Positions 31,446 to 39,713 of a stretch of DNA of 41,940 bases are shown here, one piece after another. A model generated the notes under the pieces. That model ran no database searches. It was not told the DNA's origin and saw only the letters and a program-made list of their open reading frames with translations. Each line of letters opens with the position of its first letter. Within the stretch, counting starts at the first letter, position 1. Source of the DNA: an uncultured Clostridia bacterium (GTDB taxonomy: Bacteria > Bacillota > Clostridia > Christensenellales > DTU072); contig CALVUD010000011.1 of the NCBI GenBank assembly GCA_944363505.1, positions 1-41,940 of the forward strand, given 5' to 3'. The translations under genes and the position numbers were made by a program.

Positions 31446-32480
31446 ATGGGCGCATACGCGGTAGTGGTTTTCATTTTCGTTTTGGCATACTCGTTTTATA
31501 TGGGGGTGAACGACGGCTCCAACGCCATCGCCACCACCGTCGTTACGCGAGCCGTTCAACCGAGAACCGCGATATTTTTGGCGGCGTTCATCAATTTCGT
31601 CATACCGATCGCGGTATTCGCGTTGGGCATGCTGTCGGTTGCCGACAACATCAGCTATAAACTGATAGACAATTCTTTTTTTGCGGGAATATCGGACAAA
31701 CAGGCATTCTCGTTCGTTTTCAGCGGACTTTTGGGCGCGATAATATGGGGCGGCGTGACATTCTGTCTGAAGATACCCAACAGCACTTCCCATACGCTTC
31801 TCGGCGGCATCATCGGCGCGGGCATTGCCGCGTTCGGGTTCGGCGCCGTTCAATGGAAGGGATACGTTTTGGTCAACGTGGTGCTGATGATAGTGCTGGC
31901 TCCCGTTATCGGATTGATTTTGGGATTTTGCCTGATGAAGATAGTCCGCGCCCTCGCAAGAAGCATGAATCGCGGGCTGAACAAGATAATGCTGCTTTTG
32001 CAAAGGATAAATCTTGTGATCCTCGCCGGCGCGTTCAGCAGTAACAACGCGCAGAAATCGATGGGTATTTTCTTTTTGGCGGGCGCCGTCGGACTTACGG
32101 TATTTAATTCGGAAAACGTTCCGATATGGATACCGATCTGTATCGCCGCAGCGCTGACGATGGGACTGTTGCTCGGCGGTTACCGCGTTATCAACACGGT
32201 AGGTCGCAAAATATATAAACTGGAGCCGGTACATTCGGTGGTGGCGCAGTTTACCACCAGCGTTGTGATGCTGACGGCGACGACTCTCGGTATCTCGCTC
32301 AGCACAGGGCAGATAATGTCCTCGTCGATCATGGGCGTGGGCGCCGCGGAGCGCATTAACGGCGTGCATTGGAATACGGCGATTCGCATACTTATCAGCT
32401 GGATGCTGACGCTTCCGTGTTCGGCGGGAATGGGCGCGCTTTTGTATCTGTTGGTGGGCAAAGCAATATTCAAGATATAG
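31446..32480 (+). CDS. pit: Inorganic phosphate transporter, PiT family
   Basis: A 344-residue low-affinity phosphate (metal-phosphate) symporter. Both PiT signatures are visible: the N-terminal GVNDGSNAIATTVVTRAVQP (about residues 20-39) and the inverted-repeat copy near the C-terminus. KIPNSTSHTLLGGIIGAGIA is the typical central motif. About ten hydrophobic helices. ATG 31446 fits the family N-terminus; a GTG start eleven codons earlier would lie inside the leader hairpin. The ribosome-binding site is weak (GGCAGG). The DUF47 partner follows after 24 nt. Confidence 0.9.
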   Translation: MGAYAVVVFIFVLAYSFYMGVNDGSNAIATTVVTRAVQPRTAIFLAAFINFVIPIAVFALGMLSVADNISYKLIDNSFFAGISDKQAFSFVFSGLLGAIIWGGVTFCLKIPNSTSHTLLGGIIGAGIAAFGFGAVQWKGYVLVNVVLMIVLAPVIGLILGFCLMKIVRALARSMNRGLNKIMLLLQRINLVILAGAFSSNNAQKSMGIFFLAGAVGLTVFNSENVPIWIPICIAAALTMGLLLGGYRVINTVGRKIYKLEPVHSVVAQFTTSVVMLTATTLGISLSTGQIMSSSIMGVGAAERINGVHWNTAIRILISWMLTLPCSAGMGALLYLLVGKAIFKI

Positions 32481-32504
32481 GAAATTGTTACGGAGGTAGT
32501 AGTC

Positions 32505-33122
32505 ATGAAGTTTCTGGACAGATTCAAAAAGCATAAGGAACCCGATTTTTTCGAACTGCTTACCAAGCAGGCGGAGTTTATCAATAAAGGCGTAAGACTT
32601 TTGAACGAATACTGCATCACTCACGACGAATCCGTGGCGGACGCGGTAGTCAAAGCCGAGGACGAAGGCGACATGGTGCGCCGCGTGCTCGTCGACGACA
32701 TGAACAGAACGTTCATAACGCCTTTCGACAGGGAAGATCTGTTCAAACTTTCCGCAAAACTCGACGAGGTGCTCGATTACGCCAAGACTTCGGTAGACGA
32801 GATCCGTCTGTTCAAGGTCACTCCCAACGAGGAAATGATCGAAATTACCACGGCGCTCAACGAGATGAGCGAACACATTATTCTTGCGGTATCCAACATA
32901 AAGCGCCACGAAGCGATAGCGCGCGACGAGGCGATATACGTCAAGCGAATGGAAAACAAGGTGGGCGACCTGACCGTTCAGGCGCTCGAGAAGCTCTTCG
33001 ATACCGCCGATTTCAGGTCGATATTCAAGTACCGCGAGATCTACAGGCACATGAATCAGACCGCCGATATAGCGGACGAAGCCATGGACTGCCTTCTGAA
33101 AATACTCGTTAAAATGTCTTAA
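32505..33122 (+). CDS. DUF47 PhoU-like partner of PiT
   Basis: A 205-residue all-helical protein of the DUF47 family (PhoU-like, PiT accessory). The acidic metal-binding E-x-x-x-D pattern is visible in VVKAEDEGDMVRR and in the second repeat MENKVGDL. DUF47 genes nearly always sit beside pit and are thought to gate or tune phosphate uptake at the membrane. GGAGGTAG precedes the ATG. Length is normal for the family. Confidence 0.9.
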   Translation: MKFLDRFKKHKEPDFFELLTKQAEFINKGVRLLNEYCITHDESVADAVVKAEDEGDMVRRVLVDDMNRTFITPFDREDLFKLSAKLDEVLDYAKTSVDEIRLFKVTPNEEMIEITTALNEMSEHIILAVSNIKRHEAIARDEAIYVKRMENKVGDLTVQALEKLFDTADFRSIFKYREIYRHMNQTADIADEAMDCLLKILVKMS

Positions 33123-33127
33123 GGGCG

Positions 33128-33703
33128 ATGTCTTTCGATTTTTTCGCGTATCTTAACAGAATGAAGTACATCGAGCGCTGGTCGCTGATGCACTCCACCG
33201 TCAGGGAAAACGTTATGGAGCACTCGGCGGGGGTGGCGATGATAGCGCACGCTTTGGGAGTCATCAACAACGTCGTTTTCGCAGGCGACTTAAGTCCCGA
33301 CAGATGCGCCGCGATAGCCGTTTTCCACGAAGCCGCCGAAGTCATCACCGGCGATCTGCCCACGCCGATCAAATACTATAACGACGACATCCGCAACGCT
33401 TACAAAAATATAGAAGGTATAGCCGAAAAACAGCTTCTGGAAACGCTTCCCGAAGGATTCAGAGCGAGCTACGAGCCGTTGATCTTACCCGGTCGCGGCG
33501 CGGAATACGCGCTGGTGAAAGCCGCCGACAAAATAGCGGCATACGTAAAATGCGTCGAGGAACTCAAATACGGCAACAAGGAATTCCTGAAAGCCAAAAA
33601 TTCGACGCTGAAAGCCATACGCGACATGGCGATCCCCGAAGCGGATTATTTTTTCGACAAGTTTATCAAAGGCTACGAAAAGACTTTAGACGAAATGGAA
33701 TAA
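33128..33703 (+). CDS. yfbR: YfbR-like HD-domain 5'-deoxynucleotidase
   Basis: A 191-residue HD-superfamily phosphohydrolase. The N-terminal RMKYIERWSLMHSTVRENVMEHS matches YfbR closely, with HD metal residues in the MEHS region, FHEAAEVITGD, and D in VKAADKIAAYVK. YfbR removes phosphate from deoxynucleoside 5'-monophosphates. It starts 5 nt after the DUF47 gene and shares its operon; the released phosphate gives a loose tie to phosphate metabolism. A terminator follows. Confidence 0.9.
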   Translation: MSFDFFAYLNRMKYIERWSLMHSTVRENVMEHSAGVAMIAHALGVINNVVFAGDLSPDRCAAIAVFHEAAEVITGDLPTPIKYYNDDIRNAYKNIEGIAEKQLLETLPEGFRASYEPLILPGRGAEYALVKAADKIAAYVKCVEELKYGNKEFLKAKNSTLKAIRDMAIPEADYFFDKFIKGYEKTLDEME

Positions 33704-33712
33704 GTATCGAAG

Positions 33713-33736
33713 CCCGCTTTCCGGCGGGATTTTTTT
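33713..33736 (+). terminator. Rho-independent terminator of the pit operon
   Basis: Stem CCCGC (33713-33717) / GCGGG (33724-33728) with a 6-nt loop, extended by weak pairs, and followed by a T-run (33730-33736). Confidence 0.75.
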
Positions 33737-33795
33737 ACTGACGCGCAAAGTCCGAAAATTTGAGCTTTATTTTTCCGATTATTACGTTTTACCTA

Positions 33796-33824
33796 TTGAA
33801 ACGATATATTCGGCGTGTTAAAAT
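33796..33824 (+). promoter_or_regulatory. Sigma-A promoter of the second GPH transporter
   Basis: -35 TTGAAA (33796-33801), 17-bp spacer ending in GTGT, -10 TAAAAT (33819-33824). The leader contains GGGAGGAA before ATG 33848. Confidence 0.75.
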
Positions 33825-33847
33825 CTATAATAACGGGAGGAACGCGC

Positions 33848-35332
33848 ATGAATTTTTTGAAGCGTAAGATCAAGGAGTTTTTTGCATACAAGGACGACAG
33901 AGAAGTACAAAACAAAGAACTTGTTGATTACGCGATAGGCGTTGCGGGACAGAATCAGGCTTACAACATCGTCAGCAGCTGGTTCATGTATTTTTGTACG
34001 GACGTGATATTCTTGGACTCGCTGTTTATCGGCGTTGTCCTCGGAGCGATGAGGATCTGGGACGCGGTAAACGACCCGCTCGTAGGTACCATCGTCGACC
34101 GACACGTCTTTAAAAACGGCGAAAAGCTGAGACCGTTCTTGAAAATAACGGCGATTCCCATAGGTATCCTGACCGCGCTGATGTTCGTGGACTGGGGAAT
34201 GCCCGAATCGTGGACGGGCGTTTACATCACCGTAATTTATTTCCTTTGGGACTTTTTGTATTCTTTCCAGGATCTTTCGATGTGGGGAATGACGGCGATG
34301 ATCTCCACCCACTCTTCCGAAAGGGCGAGAGCCGCCCAGTTCGGGCGTATCGGCGCGATGGTGGGCGGTTGGATCCCCGGACTCATCCCGCTGATGATAG
34401 ACTATCTGCCCGATTTCGGGATTTCGGAAATGGCTATATTTACGACGCTCGGTATCGTAATGGGTATAGGCGGTATGGCTTTATCCATGTTCACCGCAAA
34501 GACCAAAGAGCGCGCCCCCGTATACAAGCCCGATTGCAATTTCGTTGAATCCATCCAGTTGATATTCAAAAATAAAATCGCGATGGCGCTGGTTATCGCC
34601 AGCATACTCAGCAATTTCACGCTTGCCGTTCAGGACGTTTACTTTTTCAAGTATATGGTGTCCGTCGACATCCTCGGCTTCCATATGGACGGCATGACGG
34701 TCAAGTTTTTCTACGGTATTCTCGTGGGGCTTCCCGGCACGCTGATGATGTTCGTGGCGACCTGGTTTGCAAAAAAACTGGGCGGAATGAAGCGCGTGCT
34801 GATATTGGGTACTTCCATGAATATCATTATGCGCGTGATATCCTTCTTTATAGGATTCGAGGGATGGCGTATTCTGATCGTCATAGGACTGATGGCTCTT
34901 GCCGGCATACCCAACAACCTCAACGGCATTGCCACGACGACGATCTGGGGAGACAGCATCGACTATATGGAGTGGAAGACGGGGCACAGAAACGAAGGCA
35001 GCGTTTTCGCGCTCCAAAACCTCGTCGCAAAAATAGGCACGGCGATAAGCACTTTCACCACGGGTCTCGCATTGAAGATAATGAACTTCGACGCCACGCT
35101 TTATGAACAGGATCTGCCGCAGGATCCGCTGTTTTATAAACTTATATGGCCGTTGTTCATGCTTGCTCCCGCGCTCGGCTCACTGTTCTATCTTATCCCG
35201 CTTTTGCTGATGAAGTACAGCGAAAAACAAAAGCTCGAAGTCGAACGCGAACTCAAACTTCGCCGCCACGCCGAAGAATCGGCGCTTGCCGCCGAGGCCG
35301 AAGCGAACGTGCTCGATTACGAAATTTTCTGA
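33848..35332 (+). CDS. GPH-family (MFS) sugar:cation symporter
   Basis: A 494-residue transporter with about 12 hydrophobic helices. GPH landmarks: the DAVNDPLVGTIVDRHVFKNGEKLRPFL loop, the Ser/Glu-Arg motif STHSSERARAAQFGRI, and the C-terminal DSIDYMEWKTGHRNEGSVFALQNL motif. The substrate is unknown, probably a glycoside or uronide. The cytoplasmic tail (about 460-494) is Glu/Arg-rich and helical. ATG 33848 with GGGAGG is chosen over an earlier frame start. Monocistronic, with its own promoter and terminator. Paralogue of 12758-14335. Confidence 0.92.
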   Translation: MNFLKRKIKEFFAYKDDREVQNKELVDYAIGVAGQNQAYNIVSSWFMYFCTDVIFLDSLFIGVVLGAMRIWDAVNDPLVGTIVDRHVFKNGEKLRPFLKITAIPIGILTALMFVDWGMPESWTGVYITVIYFLWDFLYSFQDLSMWGMTAMISTHSSERARAAQFGRIGAMVGGWIPGLIPLMIDYLPDFGISEMAIFTTLGIVMGIGGMALSMFTAKTKERAPVYKPDCNFVESIQLIFKNKIAMALVIASILSNFTLAVQDVYFFKYMVSVDILGFHMDGMTVKFFYGILVGLPGTLMMFVATWFAKKLGGMKRVLILGTSMNIIMRVISFFIGFEGWRILIVIGLMALAGIPNNLNGIATTTIWGDSIDYMEWKTGHRNEGSVFALQNLVAKIGTAISTFTTGLALKIMNFDATLYEQDLPQDPLFYKLIWPLFMLAPALGSLFYLIPLLLMKYSEKQKLEVERELKLRRHAEESALAAEAEANVLDYEIF

Positions 35333-35364
35333 CGCTCCGATTCGGAGAAACCGCTTTGTCGCAC

Positions 35365-35389
35365 AACGCCCCGCAACGGGGCGTTTTTT
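35365..35389 (+). terminator. Rho-independent terminator of the GPH gene
   Basis: A 9-bp perfect stem AACGCCCCG (35365-35373) / CGGGGCGTT (35377-35385) with a 3-nt loop and six T. Confidence 0.92.
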
Positions 35390-35403
35390 ATTGAACAAAA
35401 CGC

Positions 35404-35432
35404 TTGACTTCAACGCTTTAGTGTGATAAACT
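35404..35432 (+). promoter_or_regulatory. Sigma-A promoter of the amino-acid ABC operon
   Basis: -35 TTGACT (35404-35409), 17-bp spacer ending in TGA, -10 TAAACT (35427-35432). ATCGGAGGAT supplies the ribosome-binding site at 35451-35460. Confidence 0.75.
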
Positions 35433-35463
35433 ACATTCATTAATTCGATTATCGGAGGATAAG

Positions 35464-36273
35464 ATGAAAAAAGTTTTGGCAATTATATTGGTGATCGCGG
35501 TTTGCGCCGTGTTCGTAACTTCGCTCGCGGCGTGCAACGACAAAAGCGACTGGGAAAAGATCCAGGAAAGCGGCGAACTGGTTATCGGCATAACCTACTT
35601 CAAGCCGATGAACTATTACGAAGGCGAAACTCTGGTGGGCTTCGAAACCGAATTTGCGACCGCCGTATGTAATAAACTCGGATTGACTCCCAAATTCCAG
35701 GAAATCAACTGGAACAACAAAATAGTGGAACTTCAGTCGGGCAACATCGACGTTATATGGAACGGAATGACCATCAACCAGGAATACTACGAGAATATGG
35801 AGATCAGCAACGCTTACATGACCAACCGTCAGGTTGCCATTATCAAAAAGTCGAATGCTTCCCTGTATACCGATATAGCTTCCATGTCTGACGCCAAACT
35901 GGGAGCAGAGCAACAGTCCGCTGGTGAAAAGGCTATCCGTGCCAACGGAACGCTTGCCGATAACGAAATAATTACTTTGACCGCTCAGACGGACGTTCTG
36001 AACGAACTGAAGGCGGGAACCATCGACGTAGGCTTTATAGATATCGTAATGGCTACCGCTTCCGTGGGAGAAGGCACCGACTACGCCGACCTCATGATAG
36101 TGGAAAACGCCATGATCGGCGACGACGAGCTGTACGGTATCGGCATGAGAAAGGGCAGCACCGAGCTTCTGGAAAAGATCAACGCGGCAATAAAAGAGCT
36201 TTACGACGACAATACTTTGACGACAATAGCTGCCAAATACGGCTTGTCGAGCGCGCTGGTCGCCCAGAAATAA
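35464..36273 (+). CDS. Polar amino-acid ABC transporter substrate-binding lipoprotein
   Basis: A 269-residue binding protein. The signal peptide ends in lipobox LAAC (Cys about residue 23). The mature family-3 solute-binding domain shows the typical ELVIGITYFKPMNYY start, VGFETEFATAVCNKLGL and LQSGNIDVIWNGMTIN (the G-x-x-D-x-x-w-n-g-m-t pattern). The ligand is likely a polar amino acid such as glutamine, cystine or arginine. GGAGG precedes the ATG. First gene of an operon with permease, ATPase and a YerC-like regulator. Confidence 0.93.
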   Translation: MKKVLAIILVIAVCAVFVTSLAACNDKSDWEKIQESGELVIGITYFKPMNYYEGETLVGFETEFATAVCNKLGLTPKFQEINWNNKIVELQSGNIDVIWNGMTINQEYYENMEISNAYMTNRQVAIIKKSNASLYTDIASMSDAKLGAEQQSAGEKAIRANGTLADNEIITLTAQTDVLNELKAGTIDVGFIDIVMATASVGEGTDYADLMIVENAMIGDDELYGIGMRKGSTELLEKINAAIKELYDDNTLTTIAAKYGLSSALVAQK

Positions 36274-36280
36274 GCGGTTT

Positions 36281-36928
36281 GTGACGTTCGATGTCGTTAC
36301 CCTTCAACTGCTGGAAGGGTTCGGAACAACGGTTTTACTTTTCGCAGCGACACTTTTGTTGTCGCTGCCTTTGGGTCTTATCGTAACTTTCGGCTCGATG
36401 AGCAAGATTAAGCCGATACGCTATCTTGCCCGCACCGTGGTATGGATAATCCGCGGCACTCCGCTGATGCTTCAGATCATGGTGGTGTTTTATGTGCCGG
36501 GTTTGGTTTTCGATTACCCGATGCAGTCGCGTTTTATCGCGGTACTTATCGCTTTCGTCATAAATTACGCCTGCTATTTTTCGGAAATTTACCGCGGAGG
36601 CATAGAGTCCATTTCCCGCGGTCAGTACGAGGCGGCGCAGGTTTTGGGCATGACCAAAGGACAGACCTTTTTCCGTATCATTCTGCCGCAGGTCATAAAG
36701 CGTATTCTTTCGCCGATGTCGAACGAGGTAATCACCTTGGTGAAGGACACATCCCTTGCCAGAATCATCGCGGTAAAGGAAATAATACAGGTGGCGTACA
36801 ACATTCTGGGCGGGTACGCCCTGGTGTGGCCGCTGTTCTATTCGGGCGCGTTCTATCTGATTTTTGTCGGACTCGTAACCGTGGCGTTCCGCTTTGCGGA
36901 AAGAAAACTCGATTATTACAAGGTGTGA
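36281..36928 (+). CDS. Polar amino-acid ABC transporter permease
   Basis: A 215-residue HisM/GlnP-type permease with about five hydrophobic helices. The family segments VWIIRGTPLMLQIM and FSEIYRGGIESISRGQYEAAQVLGMTKGQTFFRIILPQ (EAA loop that contacts the ATPase) are intact. The start is GTG 36281; no good ribosome-binding site is visible, so coupling with the binding-protein gene (7 nt upstream) is likely. The ATPase gene follows after one base. Confidence 0.93.
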   Translation: MTFDVVTLQLLEGFGTTVLLFAATLLLSLPLGLIVTFGSMSKIKPIRYLARTVVWIIRGTPLMLQIMVVFYVPGLVFDYPMQSRFIAVLIAFVINYACYFSEIYRGGIESISRGQYEAAQVLGMTKGQTFFRIILPQVIKRILSPMSNEVITLVKDTSLARIIAVKEIIQVAYNILGGYALVWPLFYSGAFYLIFVGLVTVAFRFAERKLDYYKV

Positions 36929-36929
36929 T

Positions 36930-38048
36930 ATGGCGCTGTTGAAGGTGGAAGGCATCAAAAAAAGTTTCGGCGGGCACGAAGTGCTGAAAGGCATAGACTT
37001 CGAATTGGAAAAGGGAGAGGTGCTTGCCATTATCGGCTCGTCCGGCAGCGGCAAGACCACGCTTTTGAGAACGTTGAACTTTTTGGAAAGCGCTGACGAA
37101 GGCAGAATCACCGTTAACGGCGAAACGCTGTTGGACACTTTTGCCGGCGGCGGCAAAACGACTCGCAGAAGCGAGAGCGCGTATCTGAGGGAAAAGAGAC
37201 TGCATTTCGGATTGGTATTCCAACAATTCAATCTGTTTCCGCACTATAACATAATAACCAACGTCAGGCTGGCGGCGGAGTTGTTGACGAAGGAAAAACT
37301 GAACCGTAAAAAAACCGAACTCGCCCGCAAAGCGAAATCCGCAATAAAGGCTGTAAAAACAGAATATGCGGCTGAGTTGAAAGGTAATAAGGATCTTTCC
37401 GCCGAGGATAAAGCGCGTTTGCGCGAAAGATTGAAAATCTGCACCGAAGAGGAAATACCTGACGCGGTGCAGCGTGAGTTTTCGGAATACAAGCGCGCGT
37501 TACTATATCGGGGCGGTATGTCCGACGCGGCGCAAGGCTTTGATCAAGTCATTCTTGAAAATGACGGTGCCGAAAGAAATTCTTTAGGTAAGCTGTTGAA
37601 AAAGGTTTTTAACAAAGGACGCGACCTGTTCGACAACGAAATAAGACGGGTCACCGAACAAAAGGCGCAGAAACTTTTGGAAAGAGTAGGTCTGGGCGAC
37701 AGGGCGACGGCGTATCCGTGCGAGTTGTCGGGCGGGCAATGCCAGCGCGTAGCCATCGCGCGGGCGCTTGCGCTGGAGCCGGATATTCTGTGCTTCGACG
37801 AGCCTACCAGCGCGCTGGACCCGGAACTCACGGGTGAGGTTTTAAAGGTCATTAAAGGCTTGAAATCGAGCGACCGCACGATGATCGTCGTAACTCACGA
37901 AATGGAGTTCGCGCGCGGCGTCGCGGACAAGGTTATTTTTATGGCTGACGGAATAATCGAGGAAGAGGGTACCCCCGACGAGGTTTTCGGTAACCCTAAA
38001 TCCGAAAAAACAATTGCATTCCTTAGGAAAAGCGAGGAACGGATATGA
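36930..38048 (+). CDS. Amino-acid ABC transporter ATPase with large internal insertion
   Basis: A 372-residue ATPase of the polar amino-acid uptake family, normally about 240-250 residues. Walker A GSSGSGKT (36-43), Q-loop VFQQFNLFPH (Q98), signature ELSGGQ (265-270), Walker B ILCFDEPTSALD (D290, E291) and H-loop VVTHEMEFA are all intact. Between the Q-loop helix and the signature, residues about 122-242 form a Lys/Glu-rich, mostly helical insertion absent from typical members; it may contact the permease or a regulator. ATG 36930 follows the permease stop by one base. Its last bases overlap the start of the YerC-like gene (ATGA). Confidence 0.92.
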   Translation: MALLKVEGIKKSFGGHEVLKGIDFELEKGEVLAIIGSSGSGKTTLLRTLNFLESADEGRITVNGETLLDTFAGGGKTTRRSESAYLREKRLHFGLVFQQFNLFPHYNIITNVRLAAELLTKEKLNRKKTELARKAKSAIKAVKTEYAAELKGNKDLSAEDKARLRERLKICTEEEIPDAVQREFSEYKRALLYRGGMSDAAQGFDQVILENDGAERNSLGKLLKKVFNKGRDLFDNEIRRVTEQKAQKLLERVGLGDRATAYPCELSGGQCQRVAIARALALEPDILCFDEPTSALDPELTGEVLKVIKGLKSSDRTMIVVTHEMEFARGVADKVIFMADGIIEEEGTPDEVFGNPKSEKTIAFLRKSEERI

Positions 38049-38326
38049 CGCATTTCACCGACGAAATGATAGCGGAACTGGTAAAGGCTTTAGTCAGGAT
38101 AGATGACGAGAAAGTCTGCGAAAAATTTTTGAACGATCTTTGCACGCGTAAGGAACTCGAGCAGATGGCTCAGCGCGTAAAAGCCGCCGAATTGCTTCTT
38201 GACGGCAAAACTTACGCACAGGTCATTGCGGAGACGGACATTTCTTCCGCGACCCTAAGCCGCGTATCGCGCTGTATTCAGTACGGAGAGGGCGGCTACA
38301 AAGCCGTTCTGAAAGGCGGCGAATAG
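38045..38326 (+). CDS. YerC/YecD-type TrpR-like transcriptional regulator
   Basis: A 93-residue protein of the TrpR-repressor superfamily. LNDLCTRKELEQMAQRVKAAELLLDGKTYAQVIAETDISSATLSRVSRCIQYG (about 27-80) contains the helix-turn-helix and the family's C-terminal GxGGY segment. YerC-like proteins are small DNA-binding regulators of uncertain target. The ATG overlaps the ATPase stop (ATGA), so it is co-translated with the amino-acid transporter and could act as its regulator. No operator was recognised near 35404. Confidence 0.9.
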   Translation: MTHFTDEMIAELVKALVRIDDEKVCEKFLNDLCTRKELEQMAQRVKAAELLLDGKTYAQVIAETDISSATLSRVSRCIQYGEGGYKAVLKGGE

Positions 38327-38348
38327 CCGTTTGCGAACTTAGTCGCGC

Positions 38349-38373
38349 CCGTCCGTTTTCGGACGGTTTTTTT
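38349..38373 (+). terminator. Rho-independent terminator of the amino-acid ABC operon
   Basis: A 7-bp stem CCGTCCG (38349-38355) / CGGACGG (38360-38366) with a TTTT loop and seven T. Confidence 0.9.
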
Positions 38374-38419
38374 GCTTTATTCTTTTCTAAAAAAGCTTCG
38401 TATCCGCAAAATATCGGTA

Positions 38420-38448
38420 TTGACGAAACCATTATTTGGTATTATAAT
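38420..38448 (+). promoter_or_regulatory. Strong sigma-A promoter of the glycerol operon
   Basis: -35 TTGACG (38420-38425), 17-bp spacer, perfect -10 TATAAT (38443-38448). At the expected start point a CAGTA / TACTG dyad (38456-38460 and 38466-38470) and the palindrome CTGATCAG (38468-38475) could serve as operator. An AAAAGGAG site precedes ATG 38506. Confidence 0.8.
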
Positions 38449-38505
38449 AATTCTACAGTATTATTTACTGATCAGCAAAAAACTCAATAAAAAGGAGATT
38501 TCATA

Positions 38506-39645
38506 ATGAGAAAAGCATTTATTTGCCCCACCAAGTACGTTCAGGGCGAAGACGAACTTCTGAACCTCGGTTACTTTGTCAAGACTTTCGGCAAAAGAGC
38601 GTTGCTGATAGCGCATAAAGACGACTCGGCGCGCGTTCAGGCCAAACTCGACGCCACCGCCGCAAAGTACAAAATCGAGTTTATCAAGGTCGACTTCACC
38701 GGCGAATGTTCCCGTCAGGAAGTTGCCAGACTCCAGAAGATCGCCAAGGAAAACAAGTGCTCCTGCACCATCGGCCTCGGCGGCGGCAAAGCCATAGACA
38801 CTGCAAAGTGCGTTGCCGAAGGTAATGCGCTCATTATATGCCCCACCATCGCGGCGACCGACGCTCCCACTTCGCACTCCGCGGTTTTGTACACGCCGGA
38901 CGGCGCTTTCGACGACTACGCTTACTTCAAACAAAGCCCCAGCGTTATTCTGATCGACACCACCGTTATCGCGAACGCTCCCGTCAGATTCCTCGTTTCG
39001 GGTATGGGCGACGCGCTCTCCACTTATTTCGAAGCCAGAGCCAACGAACAGTCCTTCGGCAACGTCAACGCCGGTCTGCCCTGCGGAGCCAACCGCGCCA
39101 AGGGCGAACTGCTCGCCATGGGCACCAAGACCGCTTACGCGCTGGCGGAACTGTGCTATCAGACGCTGCTTTCCGACGGCTACAAAGCGATGCTCGCCTG
39201 CGAAGCCAACGTCGTTACTCCCGCGCTCGAGAATATCGTCGAAGCTAACATCCTGCTTTCGGGTCTGGGATTCGAGTCCGGCGGTCTTGCCGCGGCGCAT
39301 GCCATCCACGACGGTCTGACCGTGCTGGAAGAGACTCATAAATACTTCCACGGCGAAAAGGTCGCGTTCGGCACCATCTGCCAGCTCGTTCTCGAGAATG
39401 CTCCGATGGAAGAGATCGAAGAAGTCATCGGCTTCTGCCTGGAAGTCGGACTGCCCGTGTGCCTTGCCGACCTCGGCGTAGAGGACATCGGGGACAGACT
39501 TGCGGAAGTCGCCGAAAAAGCGTGCATCCCCGACGAGTCCGTACACTTCATGCCCTTCAAGGTCACCGCTAAGGACGTCGCCGCCGCTATAGTCGCCGCC
39601 GACAAACTGGGCGAATCCATGAAAATGGGCGGTTGCTGCTGCTGA
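38506..39645 (+). CDS. gldA: Glycerol dehydrogenase
   Basis: A 379-residue NAD-linked, metal-dependent enzyme oxidising glycerol to dihydroxyacetone. Landmarks: IGLGGGKAIDTAK (NAD-binding, 89-101), PTIAATDAPTSHSAVLY, D169 in GMGDALSTYFEA, H265 in LAAAHAIHDG and H282 in KYFHGEKVAFG; the last three match the Zn ligands of GldA. Length is close to other GldA enzymes. The C-terminus ends in GGCCC. Codon use is biased to C-ending codons, unlike most neighbours, which suggests high expression. It pairs with the dihydroxyacetone kinase downstream. Confidence 0.95.
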   Translation: MRKAFICPTKYVQGEDELLNLGYFVKTFGKRALLIAHKDDSARVQAKLDATAAKYKIEFIKVDFTGECSRQEVARLQKIAKENKCSCTIGLGGGKAIDTAKCVAEGNALIICPTIAATDAPTSHSAVLYTPDGAFDDYAYFKQSPSVILIDTTVIANAPVRFLVSGMGDALSTYFEARANEQSFGNVNAGLPCGANRAKGELLAMGTKTAYALAELCYQTLLSDGYKAMLACEANVVTPALENIVEANILLSGLGFESGGLAAAHAIHDGLTVLEETHKYFHGEKVAFGTICQLVLENAPMEEIEEVIGFCLEVGLPVCLADLGVEDIGDRLAEVAEKACIPDESVHFMPFKVTAKDVAAAIVAADKLGESMKMGGCCC

Positions 39646-39663
39646 TTCATAACGCATTTTTCG

Positions 39664-39696
39664 CTTGTGCCGGGAGGTTTTCTCGGCACAAGTTTT
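39664..39696 (+). terminator. Intercistronic hairpin between gldA and the kinase gene
   Basis: Perfect 9-bp stem CTTGTGCCG (39664-39672) / CGGCACAAG (39684-39692), 11-nt loop, followed by only TTTT. It is placed between two functionally linked genes 68 nt apart, so it may be a partial terminator or a stabiliser of the gldA 3' end. The loop carries GGAGG. Confidence 0.6.
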
Positions 39697-39713
39697 ATAG
39701 GAGGTAACGTTTA

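Noticed and set aside
31329..33050. A 573-codon minus-strand open frame
   Set aside because: It is antisense to the PiT and DUF47 genes, has a low-complexity His/Arg/Tyr-rich composition and no family resemblance.
38461..39657. A 398-codon minus-strand open frame
   Set aside because: It is the exact shadow of gldA, whose catalytic residues are complete on the plus strand.
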